Of a DNA stretch of 64,000 bases, positions 7,731 through 17,350 are shown piece by piece. The translations under genes were made by a program, and so were the position numbers. Every line of letters starts with the position of its first letter. Position 1 is the first letter of the stretch. The notes beneath the pieces are model-generated. The model saw nothing but the letters and a program-made list of their open reading frames with translations. It was not told the origin of the DNA and searched no databases. Source of the stretch: a virus; IMG/VR virus record IMGVR_UViG_3300033981_001962, positions 1 to 64,000 of that record. One strand, 5' to 3'.

Positions 7731-10700
7731 TTAAGGAGTGGGCGATGGCGTTGGACTCGGAGTCGGGCTTGGTGTTGGCGACGGCGTTGGGCTTGGTGTT
7801 GGACTCGGTGTTGGCGATGGTGTCGGGCTAGGTGTTGGCGATGGCGTTGGACTCGGTGTTGGCGATGGTGTCGGGCTAGGTGTTGGCGACGGCGTTGGAC
7901 TCGGAGTAGGACTTGGAGTCGGACTTGGTGTTGGCGACGGCGTTGGACTCGGAGTAGGACTTGGAGTCGGACTTGGTGTTGGCGATGGAGTAGGACTTGG
8001 CGTGGGTGATGGAGTCGGACTTGGAGTCGGACTTGGAGTCGGACTTGGTGTTGGCGATGGCGTTGGACTCGGTGTTGGCGATGGTGTCGGGCTAGGTGTT
8101 GGCGACGGCGTTGGACTCGGAGTAGGACTTGGAGTCGGACTCGGTGTTGGCGACGGCGTTGGACTCGGAGTAGGACTTGGAGTCGGACTTGGTGTTGGCG
8201 ATGGCGTTGGACTTGGTGTTGGCGACGGCGTTGGAGTAGGAGTCTCAGTGGGAGTAGGTGTCGGAGTAGGAGTTTCAGTTGGTGTTGGTGTTGGAGTAGC
8301 TGATGGACTCGGAGTTGGACATTGATTACTATCAAACTCATGAGATAACGATTCACAATGACGAGTAGGTTCTGGTGTTGGACATGGTTCAGTAGGTCCC
8401 GGAGTAGGAGTAAATGCTACTGGAGTTTCTGTTGATGTTGGTGCTGGTGTTGGAGTAGGATCGCATGTTGGTTCCTCATCATATACAACTACACACTCAG
8501 GATCATTCCATACCCCCCACTCTGATCCACAAGTATATTCCACAGCATCAGTACCCAATAATAATTCAATATTCCATGGGGGAACTGGTCTAAAATTGTT
8601 CATTACATTCAACCATTCGAGTTCGTTAGCAAAATCAACAATTTGAATACCTGTTTCACAAGCTCCATTTTGCATAAACTCATCGCCTATCATTACTCCA
8701 CAGCCCCAGTTTTTCATTTCATTGTCTTTTGTTAGTACTGGCGAGCAAGACGATTCTTGATTAGGAAATTGTTCTGAAACTGTCCATTGATAGTAATATT
8801 CTTTAAATCTACCAGCACAAACACCATCACCGAACAGTAATTGATTATCAATATCATCACAGACCGGTGCAGTACCCCACATAGCAGCATAATGATTCGA
8901 TATAGCAGAACCCAGGGGCCAAGCAGTAGTTAAACCTCCATATGTCCAATCTGTATTTGTTACTTGTCCAACAGTAAATACCACCCAATCGGGAAGTCCT
9001 CTTCTTGTAAATGCAGTATAGTAATATTTTGTTGTTGCGGCACTTTCGTCTGGAGGACCATATACCGTTTCTCTCATTATTGCAGATCGTGTACTAGCAA
9101 GACCTTGTGTTCTTGGAGAATCTGGTCCGTCTACCTCAAATAATTCCCATCCAGGAACCAAGTCATTTCTAAAATGCCATAAAGCATAACCTGCAAATGG
9201 ATAGGATGGATCAACTGATTCTGATTCAGAAACGAAATTGCCAGGAGTAATAACATCTTCATTGTACGGCCGCGGACCACTCTCTATGCATCTTTTTCTG
9301 ACATAAAAACCATCATTTCCAATCCCATAATCCTCTGGTAAACAAGAAGGCCATAAATATTTATCAACACAATAATTTGTATATATACTATTATAAAGAT
9401 CTTGTTCAAAAGGTGTTGTTGGAGGATCTGGAACCATCCATCTAGGATTATTGGGAGCATATATCGCTATAAATCCATCAAAAACAGACTCAACGTGTCT
9501 AGTATTAAGATTAAATTTAAAAGTTCTTTGGATTGTAGAAACACATAATTTTTTAACTCTATAGCCACATTCACAAGCTTCTTGATTTTCAAAAGAATAA
9601 TCACAAGTATCTATAGGCTTATTATAATTTTGTGTACTTTCATTCCATCCTGATTCATAAGCTCTTAATGGACCAATTACACAAGTATTTGATCCCGCAC
9701 ATTCTCTGGCTAGTATTTTAAGATTATACTCATTTGATCCTTCGTATAGTGGTTCGAACCACATATTTAAAATTCCATTACCTAACGTATCACATTCACT
9801 TATTCCTGATACTGCCGGAGAACATCCATTAATTCCACATTTTCCTCCTCTACCGGCCGATGTACCAATACTCAAAGTTTCCAAATCCTGTTGAGAAAAT
9901 ATAACGCTGGATGCTGTACAGCATTTGGCCTTACCAAGACGCCCACAATTATCACAACAACTAGCAGAAAGATTTCCTGTTATCCTAATAGGTTCTAAAG
10001 ACACACAACAGTCTTGTTTTTCGCAATATTGTGTACAGTTATCATAATCAACTATCAGAGGAGGACACGTCAAATTACTAATCGGGTCTACAATAACCGG
10101 ACTTATACACGGACCATTGCCGCCACACGGCCCACCACAAGCAGCTTGCATATCTGGATGACACTCTCCATCAGGTACACATCCTCCAGGATTATATCCA
10201 TTATAAAATACCCATCCATATTCTTCTTCTAATCTTTGTTGAGAAAAGTATTCATTATGTGTATGTCCAGTTTCGTCCACAGGAACCCAAGGCTGGTTAT
10301 CTACGACAATAGGAGCAAAATGACCATGTTCGTCGGTTCCTGGCATATAACTTAGACCAGCATTGGCTGTTACGTTTTGATAACCCATATCTTCCAAACA
10401 AGTTTTTAATTCATTTAGAGCACCACTCAATCTGTCAATAATTGTAAAATCAGCATTTTGAGCCCAAGCTAATGCATATTGCTCCATATTATATATTTGT
10501 TCTGGATATACCGGATTGGTCAAATAGCAATACTCATGAGGTGTCCATTCCGCGAAACACTCAGGAGGAAAATCACAACCAATTGCGGATCCATTGCAAA
10601 CATCGCAATAGAAAGCACAACAATCGGTTCTATTTGCAAAATCACAATCACAACCGGGCGAAAAAGTACCATCACTTCCAGGAAGACCATGTAGCGCACA

Positions 10701-10919
10701 AATACCTGCTGGTGGATTTTCGTTTATAACAACTGGTTTTGATGGACCATCAGGGATACAATTAGTGTACGATGGTGGGCTAGTTGGCAGACCATTTTTT
10801 ACATAGTCTATATTTGCGGAAATGTATGAACAGCATCCGCCACAACAGTTTTCATCTGTTGTTACACCGTGTTGTGTTAGTGATATTCTACCATCACACG
10901 ATACATAAACAGGAGACAT
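7731..10919 (-). CDS. Large cysteine-rich surface protein with C-terminal Thr/Pro/Ser stalk
   Basis: 1062 aa. Residues 1 to about 835 form a cysteine-rich region with roughly 50 cysteines, many as CC pairs or CxxC (ENCCGGCC near 25, GPCGGNGPC near 265, SASCCDNCG near 320). A short Pro/Thr linker with three more cysteines follows, then about 195 residues of TP/SP repeats from about 866. No known domain was recognised and no signal peptide is evident. The cysteines could form disulfides after lysis or bind metal. It is probably a virion appendage in which the C-terminal stalk carries or spaces the head. The start ATG overlaps the upstream stop (TAATG) with AAGGA upstream. The N-terminal region has normal codon use for this genome. 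Confidence 0.75.
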   Translation of the reverse strand: MSPVYVSCDGRISLTQHGVTTDENCCGGCCSYISANIDYVKNGLPTSPPSYTNCIPDGPSKPVVINENPPAGICALHGLPGSDGTFSPGCDCDFANRTDCCAFYCDVCNGSAIGCDFPPECFAEWTPHEYCYLTNPVYPEQIYNMEQYALAWAQNADFTIIDRLSGALNELKTCLEDMGYQNVTANAGLSYMPGTDEHGHFAPIVVDNQPWVPVDETGHTHNEYFSQQRLEEEYGWVFYNGYNPGGCVPDGECHPDMQAACGGPCGGNGPCISPVIVDPISNLTCPPLIVDYDNCTQYCEKQDCCVSLEPIRITGNLSASCCDNCGRLGKAKCCTASSVIFSQQDLETLSIGTSAGRGGKCGINGCSPAVSGISECDTLGNGILNMWFEPLYEGSNEYNLKILARECAGSNTCVIGPLRAYESGWNESTQNYNKPIDTCDYSFENQEACECGYRVKKLCVSTIQRTFKFNLNTRHVESVFDGFIAIYAPNNPRWMVPDPPTTPFEQDLYNSIYTNYCVDKYLWPSCLPEDYGIGNDGFYVRKRCIESGPRPYNEDVITPGNFVSESESVDPSYPFAGYALWHFRNDLVPGWELFEVDGPDSPRTQGLASTRSAIMRETVYGPPDESAATTKYYYTAFTRRGLPDWVVFTVGQVTNTDWTYGGLTTAWPLGSAISNHYAAMWGTAPVCDDIDNQLLFGDGVCAGRFKEYYYQWTVSEQFPNQESSCSPVLTKDNEMKNWGCGVMIGDEFMQNGACETGIQIVDFANELEWLNVMNNFRPVPPWNIELLLGTDAVEYTCGSEWGVWNDPECVVVYDEEPTCDPTPTPAPTSTETPVAFTPTPGPTEPCPTPEPTRHCESLSHEFDSNQCPTPSPSATPTPTPTETPTPTPTPTETPTPTPSPTPSPTPSPTPSPTPSPTPSPTPSPTPSPTPSPTPSPTPSPTPSPTPSPTPSPTPSPTPSPTPSPTPSPTPSPTPSPTPSPTPSPTPSPTPSPTPSPTPSPTPSPTPSPTPSPTPSPTPSPTPSPTPSPTPSPTPSPTPSPTPSPTPSPTPSPTPSPTPSPTP
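7738..8320 (-). repeat. Thr-Pro-Ser-Pro coding array B with 48-bp units
   Basis: Contains identical adjacent 48-bp units at 7885-7932 and 7933-7980, repeated again at 8101-8148 (one change) and 8149-8196, so a block of about 216 bp has itself been duplicated. It shares long exact matches with array A and is inverted relative to the array at 1-144. Confidence 0.95.
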
Positions 10920-11248
10920 TATTTATCCTTAGATTCTTTGCTCCATTTATGCCAACCCCTATTCGGCAAATATTCATTATTGTCGTCCTTGCGTTTTGGA
11001 AATAATGTTCCACCCTTTTTATGTTGACCAAAAGATAAAATGCCTCCACAGTCCTGACATCTTAATTCATAATAATCATTACCATCAACATTTCTTACAA
11101 CAAATTTAATATTACCTTTGTTGCATAATGCGCATTTATCTTCGCTAAATATTTCCTGGATTACTGCAAGTTCTTTGAATATTTCTTTTTGACCTTCGGC
11201 TTCAAGTTCAAATTGTAGTTTTTCATTAGCTTTATAGATTAGTTTCAT
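10919..11248 (-). CDS. Small zinc-ribbon protein
   Basis: 109 aa. An N-terminal beta-rich part ([17 protein letters not shown]) is followed by a four-cysteine zinc ribbon: CALC near residue 38 and CQDCGG near 63. A basic, aromatic tail contains GQHKKGG and RGWHKWSK. Such ribbons usually bind nucleic acid or bridge proteins; no specific function is known. It lies nine bases downstream of the 11258-11947 gene, suggesting a shared role with it, and overlaps the start of the cysteine-rich stalk gene. Confidence 0.65.
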   Translation of the reverse strand: MKLIYKANEKLQFELEAEGQKEIFKELAVIQEIFSEDKCALCNKGNIKFVVRNVDGNDYYELRCQDCGGILSFGQHKKGGTLFPKRKDDNNEYLPNRGWHKWSKESKDK

Positions 11249-11257
11249 AAATAGCCC

Positions 11258-11947
11258 TTATTTCCAACCAGCATCGTATCCTTTTATATCATCAGATATA
11301 TTATGGATATTTTGCTGATATGATGACAATTTTTTGATAATATCAACAGCGATACTATGCTCTATATTATAAACATTTTTATCATTATGTCCAGCATCCT
11401 CTAGAACTTTAGCCATATTAATATCTAGTCTTTTGGCCAAAACATCCATAAAGTTTAGCTGATTAGCACTAACCTTATACACCGAGTCACCATCAGGATT
11501 ATCCTCAATATCTTTTGCAATTTCTTCGGCAGCCACAACCTTGCGTAGTTTTAAAGCTCGTCTTAATGCGCGCCCTTCTGCTCGTGTTTCGGCAACGGCC
11601 ACAGGATGATTTCTATATATTTTATCACAATTACCCCAATACACATCGGCCGCACCACTTATAGTTTTCACAATACTACTATTATCATTCGATGAATATT
11701 CTAGCGTATGAACAACAGTGGCTCTTTTTTCATTATTAGGATCAGGACTCTGAACAACATCACTAGTTGATCGTATTACTGTACAATTTAATGCAATTTC
11801 AAATATTCTTCGTAATCCATCAGTAGTAGGATTATCAGATATCTTTTCATCATCAGACAACAAACTTAGAACATGATCAGTCCACTCCAGATCATTAGGT
11901 GTTACAGTATTTTTAGTATCGGTATTTTCTTTTTTGTTTTTGACCAT
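11258..11947 (-). CDS. Hypothetical protein, possibly ssDNA-binding or annealing
   Basis: 229 aa. Residues 45-140 look like a compact alpha/beta domain ending in a basic helix, AETRAEGRALRRALKL, reminiscent of helices in Rad52/ERF-like phage annealing proteins, but similarity is weak and this is not an identification. The C-terminal half (VSANQLNFMDVLAKRLD) is helical. It has a strong ribosome site, GGAG five to six bases before ATG 11947. It is followed by a zinc-ribbon gene, and a nuclease gene lies immediately upstream, which fits a DNA-metabolism role. Confidence 0.5.
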   Translation of the reverse strand: MVKNKKENTDTKNTVTPNDLEWTDHVLSLLSDDEKISDNPTTDGLRRIFEIALNCTVIRSTSDVVQSPDPNNEKRATVVHTLEYSSNDNSSIVKTISGAADVYWGNCDKIYRNHPVAVAETRAEGRALRRALKLRKVVAAEEIAKDIEDNPDGDSVYKVSANQLNFMDVLAKRLDINMAKVLEDAGHNDKNVYNIEHSIAVDIIKKLSSYQQNIHNISDDIKGYDAGWK

Positions 11948-11948
11948 T

Positions 11949-12740
11949 TTAATCTCCTATGTTGATGAGTCTGTCCTGTGGATTGGGAAATTTAGTCTTA
12001 ATACTAGATAGTATTTCTGATAATTTTTCCCATAAAATTTCTGCTCGTGCGTTTGAAAAATCTCGTGTCTGTTTTATTCTAATCAGAGCACATCCTTTTC
12101 CAAGTACCAAACCCGTTTTCTTGTTGTCGTATTTGATATTTTTTTGCAGAGTATCGTCTCCCCATACTGGTAAAAAGTGTGATGGTCCATCAATTTCTAT
12201 CGCAACATTTAATGATGGTATAAATATATCAATCTGTAGTTTGGTATTAGATAAAGTTTGTTCCTTATGAAAGTCCACCTTATATCCAGATTTAACAAGT
12301 TTTGTATGAATAAAATTTTCTAGTTTTGATCCTGTTTTGCTAGTTTTCCTAACGGCTTGTATAGCGGCAGATATTCTATTTTCTTTTTCATCATCAGATA
12401 ATTTTTCCCATCTATCCCGTGCCTTCTGTTTAATTGTTTTTAATTCTGACTCATCCAAACTCTCCCATTTTTCTAATACGCTTTTTCCAATTTTACTTTT
12501 TATATTTTCTGGTCTTGTTTGTCCTTTTGTTGGATGCTTATGAGATCCGTTATCTAAAGCGTTTTTTTGAGCTTCACTCTTATTCCTTATATCTATATTG
12601 AATTTTTTAGCATCTCGTCTAATCTTATTAGGATATGTATCATATAATTCTGCTATTTGTTGAAAAGATTGTTTTTTAATACTGTATAGTTCTTTAATTA
12701 ATTTCTCTTTTTGACTATCGTTTAATTTATCATATTTCAT
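11949..12740 (-). CDS. PD-(D/E)XK endonuclease, free-standing homing type likely
   Basis: About 263 aa from ATG 12740, which is preceded by GGAG; a longer open frame to 12845 lacks support. The N-terminal 60 residues look like a helix-turn-helix (KQSFQQIAELYDTYPNKIRRDAKKF). A NUMOD3-like segment (NKSEAQKNAL, GSHKHPTKGQTRPE) follows near residue 60. The C-terminal half is a Vsr/DUF559-like nuclease with LQIDIFIPSL and VAIEIDGPSHF as the D...ExD core, then LGKGCALIRIKQ. The modular HTH-NUMOD-nuclease build is typical of mobile endonucleases in phages. A repair nuclease remains possible. Confidence 0.7.
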   Translation of the reverse strand: MKYDKLNDSQKEKLIKELYSIKKQSFQQIAELYDTYPNKIRRDAKKFNIDIRNKSEAQKNALDNGSHKHPTKGQTRPENIKSKIGKSVLEKWESLDESELKTIKQKARDRWEKLSDDEKENRISAAIQAVRKTSKTGSKLENFIHTKLVKSGYKVDFHKEQTLSNTKLQIDIFIPSLNVAIEIDGPSHFLPVWGDDTLQKNIKYDNKKTGLVLGKGCALIRIKQTRDFSNARAEILWEKLSEILSSIKTKFPNPQDRLINIGD

Positions 12741-13098
12741 TTGATATCTCCGTAATAGATTCAATAGATTGGATACTTTTATGATCACACGATCCAACAA
12801 AAAAGTATTTGTTTTGTTTATAAAGATCGCATAACCAAAAATCATTAGTACTATTTAGGACAACATTATGATTTCTAGAAGCTAAATATATTGTATCAAA
12901 AATAGGAACAAAGATATTAGGTTTTAATAAATTTAGATCGGTATAGATAGAATATGTATATTTACCTATATTGTTCTTATCAGATAAAAACTCATTAATT
13001 TCTATAAAGTTTTTGTCTTTAAAAATTTCATTAGTTACTTGATTATAGTAAAAACTAATTTGGATTGGATATTCTTTTAAGGAATTTGTTGATTGCAT
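12730..13098 (-). CDS. Hypothetical protein
   Basis: About 122 aa from ATG 13098, the first ATG of the frame; an upstream TTG at 13143 is possible. It overlaps the preceding gene by 44 bases. The sequence is beta-rich with IYTDLNLLKPNIFVPIFDT in the middle and a C-terminal CDLYKQNKYFFVGSCD segment. It was not recognised. Position between a nucleotidyltransferase-like gene and an endonuclease gives little clue; its genome signature matches neighbours. Confidence 0.5.
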   Translation of the reverse strand: MQSTNSLKEYPIQISFYYNQVTNEIFKDKNFIEINEFLSDKNNIGKYTYSIYTDLNLLKPNIFVPIFDTIYLASRNHNVVLNSTNDFWLCDLYKQNKYFFVGSCDHKSIQSIESITEISNEI

Positions 13099-13723
13099 GT
13101 TTTTGATCCATATGTTTGAAGTATAAGAAATCTTTTTTATCAATAATTATATTTTCTATCGTATTTCCATTATTTATTAAAGTATTCAATGTTTCGAAAT
13201 ATAAAAGATTAGATCTATCATAAATACTATTATTAATAATTTCTAATTTTGATGTATGGTTTAATTTAAAAATATTACTAAATTTATGATCTGGCAAATC
13301 CAAATAAATGTGCGATATTCTATTATGATCTATAATACATCCAATATCAAGATTAATATCACTAATAGTAATTGCGTAATTAGATTTGAGGTGCTGTATT
13401 TTTTTTAAAATCTTAGGGTTAAATAAGCATCCATAATCTATAAAAATTAAGTTGTTATATTTTGACTCAAGACACCCTTTTAGAATAGGATTGGTATCGC
13501 ATTCAACAACTTTTATAGTATCAGAAAAAGATCGTTGTATTTTTATTGTATCAAAATTGGAGATAATAATTATTTCATAATTGTTATGATTCTGTTTTTT
13601 AATCCATTCTATTTGATAGTTAAAAATTTTTTTATTATGAAATTCTAATAAGCCTTTTGATCCAAAGGATTTCATCCCCTTATCAATATGACAAGCTAAT
13701 ATGATATACGAAATATCATTCAT
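13055..13723 (-). CDS. Nucleotidyltransferase-like protein (sugar-nucleotide type)
   Basis: About 222 aa from ATG 13723. The N-terminus has a GT-A/NTP-transferase pattern: SYIILACHIDKGM, then GSKGLLEFHNKKIFNYQIEW, matching the signature loop plus conserved Lys and the domain-swapped helix of MobA/GlmU/RmlA-like enzymes, and YEIIIISNFD after it. The metal-binding acidic residues (FIDYGCLF) are less canonical. It may activate a sugar or choline-like group for the adjacent glycosyltransferases, an inference. It overlaps the upstream gene by 8 bases. Confidence 0.55.
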   Translation of the reverse strand: MNDISYIILACHIDKGMKSFGSKGLLEFHNKKIFNYQIEWIKKQNHNNYEIIIISNFDTIKIQRSFSDTIKVVECDTNPILKGCLESKYNNLIFIDYGCLFNPKILKKIQHLKSNYAITISDINLDIGCIIDHNRISHIYLDLPDHKFSNIFKLNHTSKLEIINNSIYDRSNLLYFETLNTLINNGNTIENIIIDKKDFLYFKHMDQKHAINKFLKRISNPN

Positions 13724-14153
13724 TATCAGATGCTCTTGCTTTAATAAAATATTGGATACCATTTATAAATTTGGATTGTTCTATAATAAAACCATGTTTA
13801 TTTAATAATTGAACTATTTCAGACATACAAGATAGTGTTTTCCTATTATTAGCAAATAGTAGAGTGTTAAGAAAATTATTATCTATTTGTTTATTTAGAA
13901 TCGATGCTGCACTAGCGTATCTATCTAATGATTGCACATATAAAATACCATTAGTTTTTAATTTAGATTTGATATCTTTGACAAGTTGATCTTTTTGATT
14001 TGCTGGTACATTATCAATTAGATCCGCAACAAACAACTCATCTATATTTGGCGATTTGAATTTACTAAACTTACTAATAGAACAATATTCAAAACCCTTA
14101 ATTGGATTTGAGGGTTCTGTTGTGTATAGAAAATATTTTCTGATTTTTTTCAT
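13716..14153 (-). CDS. Methyltransferase-like protein lacking SAM motif I
   Basis: 145 aa. The central and C-terminal parts look like the second half of a class I methyltransferase: DELFVADLIDNVP, LVKDIKSKLKTNGILYVQSLD, and a final HGF plus FFIKA-like strand. The glycine-rich SAM-binding motif I is not present, so this is either a degenerate or regulatory relative or a truncated gene retained as a folding unit. It starts with ATG 14153 overlapping the upstream stop and ends inside the nucleotidyltransferase gene, so translation is coupled. Confidence 0.45.
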   Translation of the reverse strand: MKKIRKYFLYTTEPSNPIKGFEYCSISKFSKFKSPNIDELFVADLIDNVPANQKDQLVKDIKSKLKTNGILYVQSLDRYASAASILNKQIDNNFLNTLLFANNRKTLSCMSEIVQLLNKHGFIIEQSKFINGIQYFIKARASDNE

Positions 14154-14617
14154 GATTTTTTAATTTCTGGTTGTATTTTGATTTTTAAAAATTCTTTACT
14201 CATATTTTTAATAATATCTATTATATCTGATATATTACTATATGGAATAACTTTATTATGAATTCTATTCCATGAATTACATATATTTTCAGATACTGCA
14301 ATTTGATATACTGGTTCGAACATATAATGATTGGGCACTTCTGATATATAATTTGGTTTTTCAACATGATCTATAATGATTAGTGGGCAATGTAAAAATA
14401 GTGCTAATTCTATACATTTATCTAAATTTATCATTCTATTATTGCAAACTACAAGATCTATATCATAAATACCATATAGAGTATCCTCCATATCTATAAG
14501 ATTAATATTATCTTTTTCTATATGCTTTTCAAAATTTTTATGATCAGTGTATGTCCATAATACATTTGGTGTGTTATTCATTAATAGAGTTTTATGTATA
14601 ATTGATGATATACTCAT
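14150..14617 (-). CDS. Hypothetical protein of glycan cluster
   Basis: 155 aa. Alternating strands and helices (NINLIDMEDT, DIDLVVCNNRMINL, LFLHCPLIIIDHVEKPNY, YQIAVSENICNSW) suggest a Rossmann-like domain similar to the N-terminal half of a GT-B glycosyltransferase, but no nucleotide-sugar-binding half is present. It overlaps both neighbours by four bases, between a GT4 enzyme and a methyltransferase-like protein. Function unknown; it may be a truncated glycosyltransferase or a partner subunit. Confidence 0.5.
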   Translation of the reverse strand: MSISSIIHKTLLMNNTPNVLWTYTDHKNFEKHIEKDNINLIDMEDTLYGIYDIDLVVCNNRMINLDKCIELALFLHCPLIIIDHVEKPNYISEVPNHYMFEPVYQIAVSENICNSWNRIHNKVIPYSNISDIIDIIKNMSKEFLKIKIQPEIKKS

Positions 14618-15720
14618 ATAAACCCTTTAATATTATTGATAGAATAGCTTAGGACTTTATGGTTTTGTGATTCTATTCGCTCAGACTTTTCTGAAAGAGA
14701 CTCACTTAAAGCTCGCTTCATTTGCATAACCAAACTATCAAGTTCCGGAACATAATATTTATGATGAAAAGAATTATATATCCAATATGGATGACTATTA
14801 TCGTGAGCATTTTTAGGGGTTGATTCTACTCCATAGAATTTTGTACCCTTAACTATATCTGAAGAACCAGAATTCTTATTCACTATAATCTGATTATTAA
14901 AACACATAGCCTCTAATACTGGATATCCAAAACTTTCTCCGGACGATATATCTATATAACAATCGCAATTATTATGTATATATAGTATATTATCATATTT
15001 AGTTTCCCCTACTATAAGTGTTGGGTATGTTATATTTTTATCGATCTTAAAAGGTAATGAATCTATTATTTTATCTATTTCATAGGTCAATAAAGATGTT
15101 AAGTTACTACTATCATTATTTGTATTTTTAGTTTTAATCAGTAGTCCAGTATCTGGAAATTCTATAGCAATAATAAAGAATGCTAGAATCAAAGTTTGTA
15201 GATTTTTTTTATTAGTAAAATCTGATATGGTATAAAACATAAACTTGTTTTTTTTAGATTGTTTTATATTTTTCTGTTTATAATCATCTATAATTGATAA
15301 ATCTATAAATTCTGGCACAACTTTTATTTTATCAATATCTATGTTGCCATTAATAAGTTCTTCTCTAGCGTGTGTTGAACCAACCCAAATTTCATCCACG
15401 ATATTCAGATATTCATAAATATCGTATCCATAATGAGTTTTATCTAAAGAAACTATACCTATATTTTTATAGCCATTGATATGACAAAACTGGTGTGGAT
15501 ATGCATGTTGAATTATTGTATCATAATTGTCTAAATTATTCTTTTCACAACGAATAATAATATCTTCTAATTCTTGTTCTATAATAGGTTTTATAGTATT
15601 GAATAGTGGGCGACAGACAATATTGAATCCAGCGTCGCATAAAGCCTGTATATATTTTCTAGATGCATTACCTATTCCAGTAAATTCTCTATATGGTCCT
15701 ATATATAGTATATTATTCAT
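14614..15720 (-). CDS. GT4-family glycosyltransferase
   Basis: 368 aa with a GT-B fold. The N-terminal acceptor domain starts NNILYIGPYREFTGIGNASRKYIQAL; the linker has KFMFYTISDFTNKKNLQTLILAF; and the C-terminal donor domain has SSGESFGYPVLEAMCFN, the E-x7-E motif that contacts the nucleotide sugar. Length is normal for GT4. It retains its sugar with inversion or retention as GT4 (retaining) by family knowledge. It follows the 534-residue GT4 gene with a four-base overlap, so both are probably co-translated. Confidence 0.85.
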   Translation of the reverse strand: MNNILYIGPYREFTGIGNASRKYIQALCDAGFNIVCRPLFNTIKPIIEQELEDIIIRCEKNNLDNYDTIIQHAYPHQFCHINGYKNIGIVSLDKTHYGYDIYEYLNIVDEIWVGSTHAREELINGNIDIDKIKVVPEFIDLSIIDDYKQKNIKQSKKNKFMFYTISDFTNKKNLQTLILAFFIIAIEFPDTGLLIKTKNTNNDSSNLTSLLTYEIDKIIDSLPFKIDKNITYPTLIVGETKYDNILYIHNNCDCYIDISSGESFGYPVLEAMCFNNQIIVNKNSGSSDIVKGTKFYGVESTPKNAHDNSHPYWIYNSFHHKYYVPELDSLVMQMKRALSESLSEKSERIESQNHKVLSYSINNIKGFI

Positions 15721-17321
15721 GATGACAAGAAATTATCATTTAGTTTGATTTTTCCTGATCTGACTTGTTCACAAAAGACTTTATTATTTAAGAATATCTC
15801 TAGTGCTTTGATAACCGCTTCTCTGGCTTGAATATTATTTTTATTTGATGTGATATCAATAGATTCATTGAGTGATTTTATTAGGTTTTGAGCAAAATAA
15901 GTTTTTAATAAATTAGGCTCACACATAATATCACGGATAATAAATTCTACAAATTCTCTATTGGATAGATTATCTGGAACTGATAGTTTTGTATTGGCAT
16001 TCATTGGAACAGACCATATGTCTTCATTTATAGGCATATTATCAAAAACATCCATGATAGTTTTTGCTGTCATATCCCAACTATAATTTTGAACTAATAA
16101 TTCTCTTGTTTTATGTGAAAATTTAAGCTTATCTTTTGTTGTTTTTTGCATCCATTCCATGATCTCGTGCATTAAATGATCATTATCTGGTGTTGCCCTA
16201 TCTGATCCGGTTTCCAACTCAGTAGCCAATAAATAATTAATTTTAACGCCATCAACTTTAGATGTTATTTCTTCCATTCCGCTATAATTAACAGAAAAAA
16301 TAGGTATACCACAAGAAGCAGCTTCTAGCTGAGGAATACCCAAGCCTTCACAAATAGCATACTGTACATATATATCAAATAAATTATATACATCATTAAG
16401 CTGATCGTTATTAATACCTAATTGCACATTAGGGAAGATGGATACTCCATCGTCACATGACGGAGATGGTATCTTTGAGCCTTTATATTTTGATACAAAT
16501 ATACTATTATCCTTAATAGAATAATATGTAAATAATACATTATTCTCCACCCCATGCTCTTGTAACAATTCGGGAATCGGCCAACCCTGTTTTTCTGGAT
16601 AAGAAGTATGCAAATATAAAAATATATTATGATTATTTGTCGTATCTATTAATTTTCTTAGAACTTTAAATAATTCAGCAATGAGTTTACGCTTTTGATT
16701 TCTCATTACTGATCCTATAATAATAGAATCGGCTGGTAAACCATATCTAGATTTATGATATGTTTTTGTACAGTGTACTGGTTGAAAAACTTCTGTGTCA
16801 ACAGAATCTGTGATGCACGGACCAACATTAATAGGTCTATTTAGAGACCTTAAATAGTCTCCAGCCCAATCGGTATGTGTTAATACCATATCTGCATTTT
16901 CAAACGTTGTTAACCATTCTGTTTTTTGTGGTATAGAATCTATGGTTGGGGCTATTATCCATTTATAGTATGGTCTTAAACATGAAAGTTCTTGGTAGGA
17001 GAACATCCAATAATCCCTTATATCAAAAACTATATCAGGTTTAAAATCTAATAATACTTTTTCGAATCTCCATTGACCAAATTGATTAAGCTGATTAGAT
17101 TCGTATGCTTCTATACTTTGTTTATCATCGTCTTTTGGTACGTTTGAGTATACTTTCCATGGTACGTTTGTTTTTGATCCATCTTTATGATAACAAGCCA
17201 ATTCAGCAAGCTCATATTTATTACTTTTACTTAGTCTGTATAGTATTTCCTTTGTGTATCTGCCGAATCCAGAATTTATATGATGCGCCTCTGCACACAT
17301 CAATACTCGTTTTTTTCTCAT
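15717..17321 (-). CDS. GT4-family glycosyltransferase, long form
   Basis: 534 aa. The N-terminus (RVLMCAEAHHINSGFGRYTKEI) is the typical GT4 start with a glycine loop for acceptor binding. The C-terminal Rossmann domain has IGSVMRNQKRKLIAELF, and AICEGLGIPQLEAASCG near residue 330 as the E-x7-E donor site. About 130 extra residues at the C-terminus have no recognised domain. It is the first gene after the SSB unit and probably has its own promoter at 17376-17405, followed by a 5' hairpin. It probably works with the adjacent GT4 enzyme on the same glycan. Confidence 0.85.
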   Translation of the reverse strand: MRKKRVLMCAEAHHINSGFGRYTKEILYRLSKSNKYELAELACYHKDGSKTNVPWKVYSNVPKDDDKQSIEAYESNQLNQFGQWRFEKVLLDFKPDIVFDIRDYWMFSYQELSCLRPYYKWIIAPTIDSIPQKTEWLTTFENADMVLTHTDWAGDYLRSLNRPINVGPCITDSVDTEVFQPVHCTKTYHKSRYGLPADSIIIGSVMRNQKRKLIAELFKVLRKLIDTTNNHNIFLYLHTSYPEKQGWPIPELLQEHGVENNVLFTYYSIKDNSIFVSKYKGSKIPSPSCDDGVSIFPNVQLGINNDQLNDVYNLFDIYVQYAICEGLGIPQLEAASCGIPIFSVNYSGMEEITSKVDGVKINYLLATELETGSDRATPDNDHLMHEIMEWMQKTTKDKLKFSHKTRELLVQNYSWDMTAKTIMDVFDNMPINEDIWSVPMNANTKLSVPDNLSNREFVEFIIRDIMCEPNLLKTYFAQNLIKSLNESIDITSNKNNIQAREAVIKALEIFLNNKVFCEQVRSGKIKLNDNFLSS

Positions 17322-17350
17322 ATTATTACTGTTTCTTTTTGAGGTATATA

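Noticed and set aside
7257-8325. Long plus-strand frames of Gly/Val/Asp repeats opposite the stalk genes
   Set aside because: They are the mirror of the Thr-Pro-Ser arrays; the repeat unit keeps several frames open, and they lack ribosome sites and any non-repeat domain.
9745-9770. tRNA T-loop-like sequence GGTTCGAACC
   Set aside because: It lies inside the coding frame of the cysteine-rich protein and no cloverleaf can be drawn around it.
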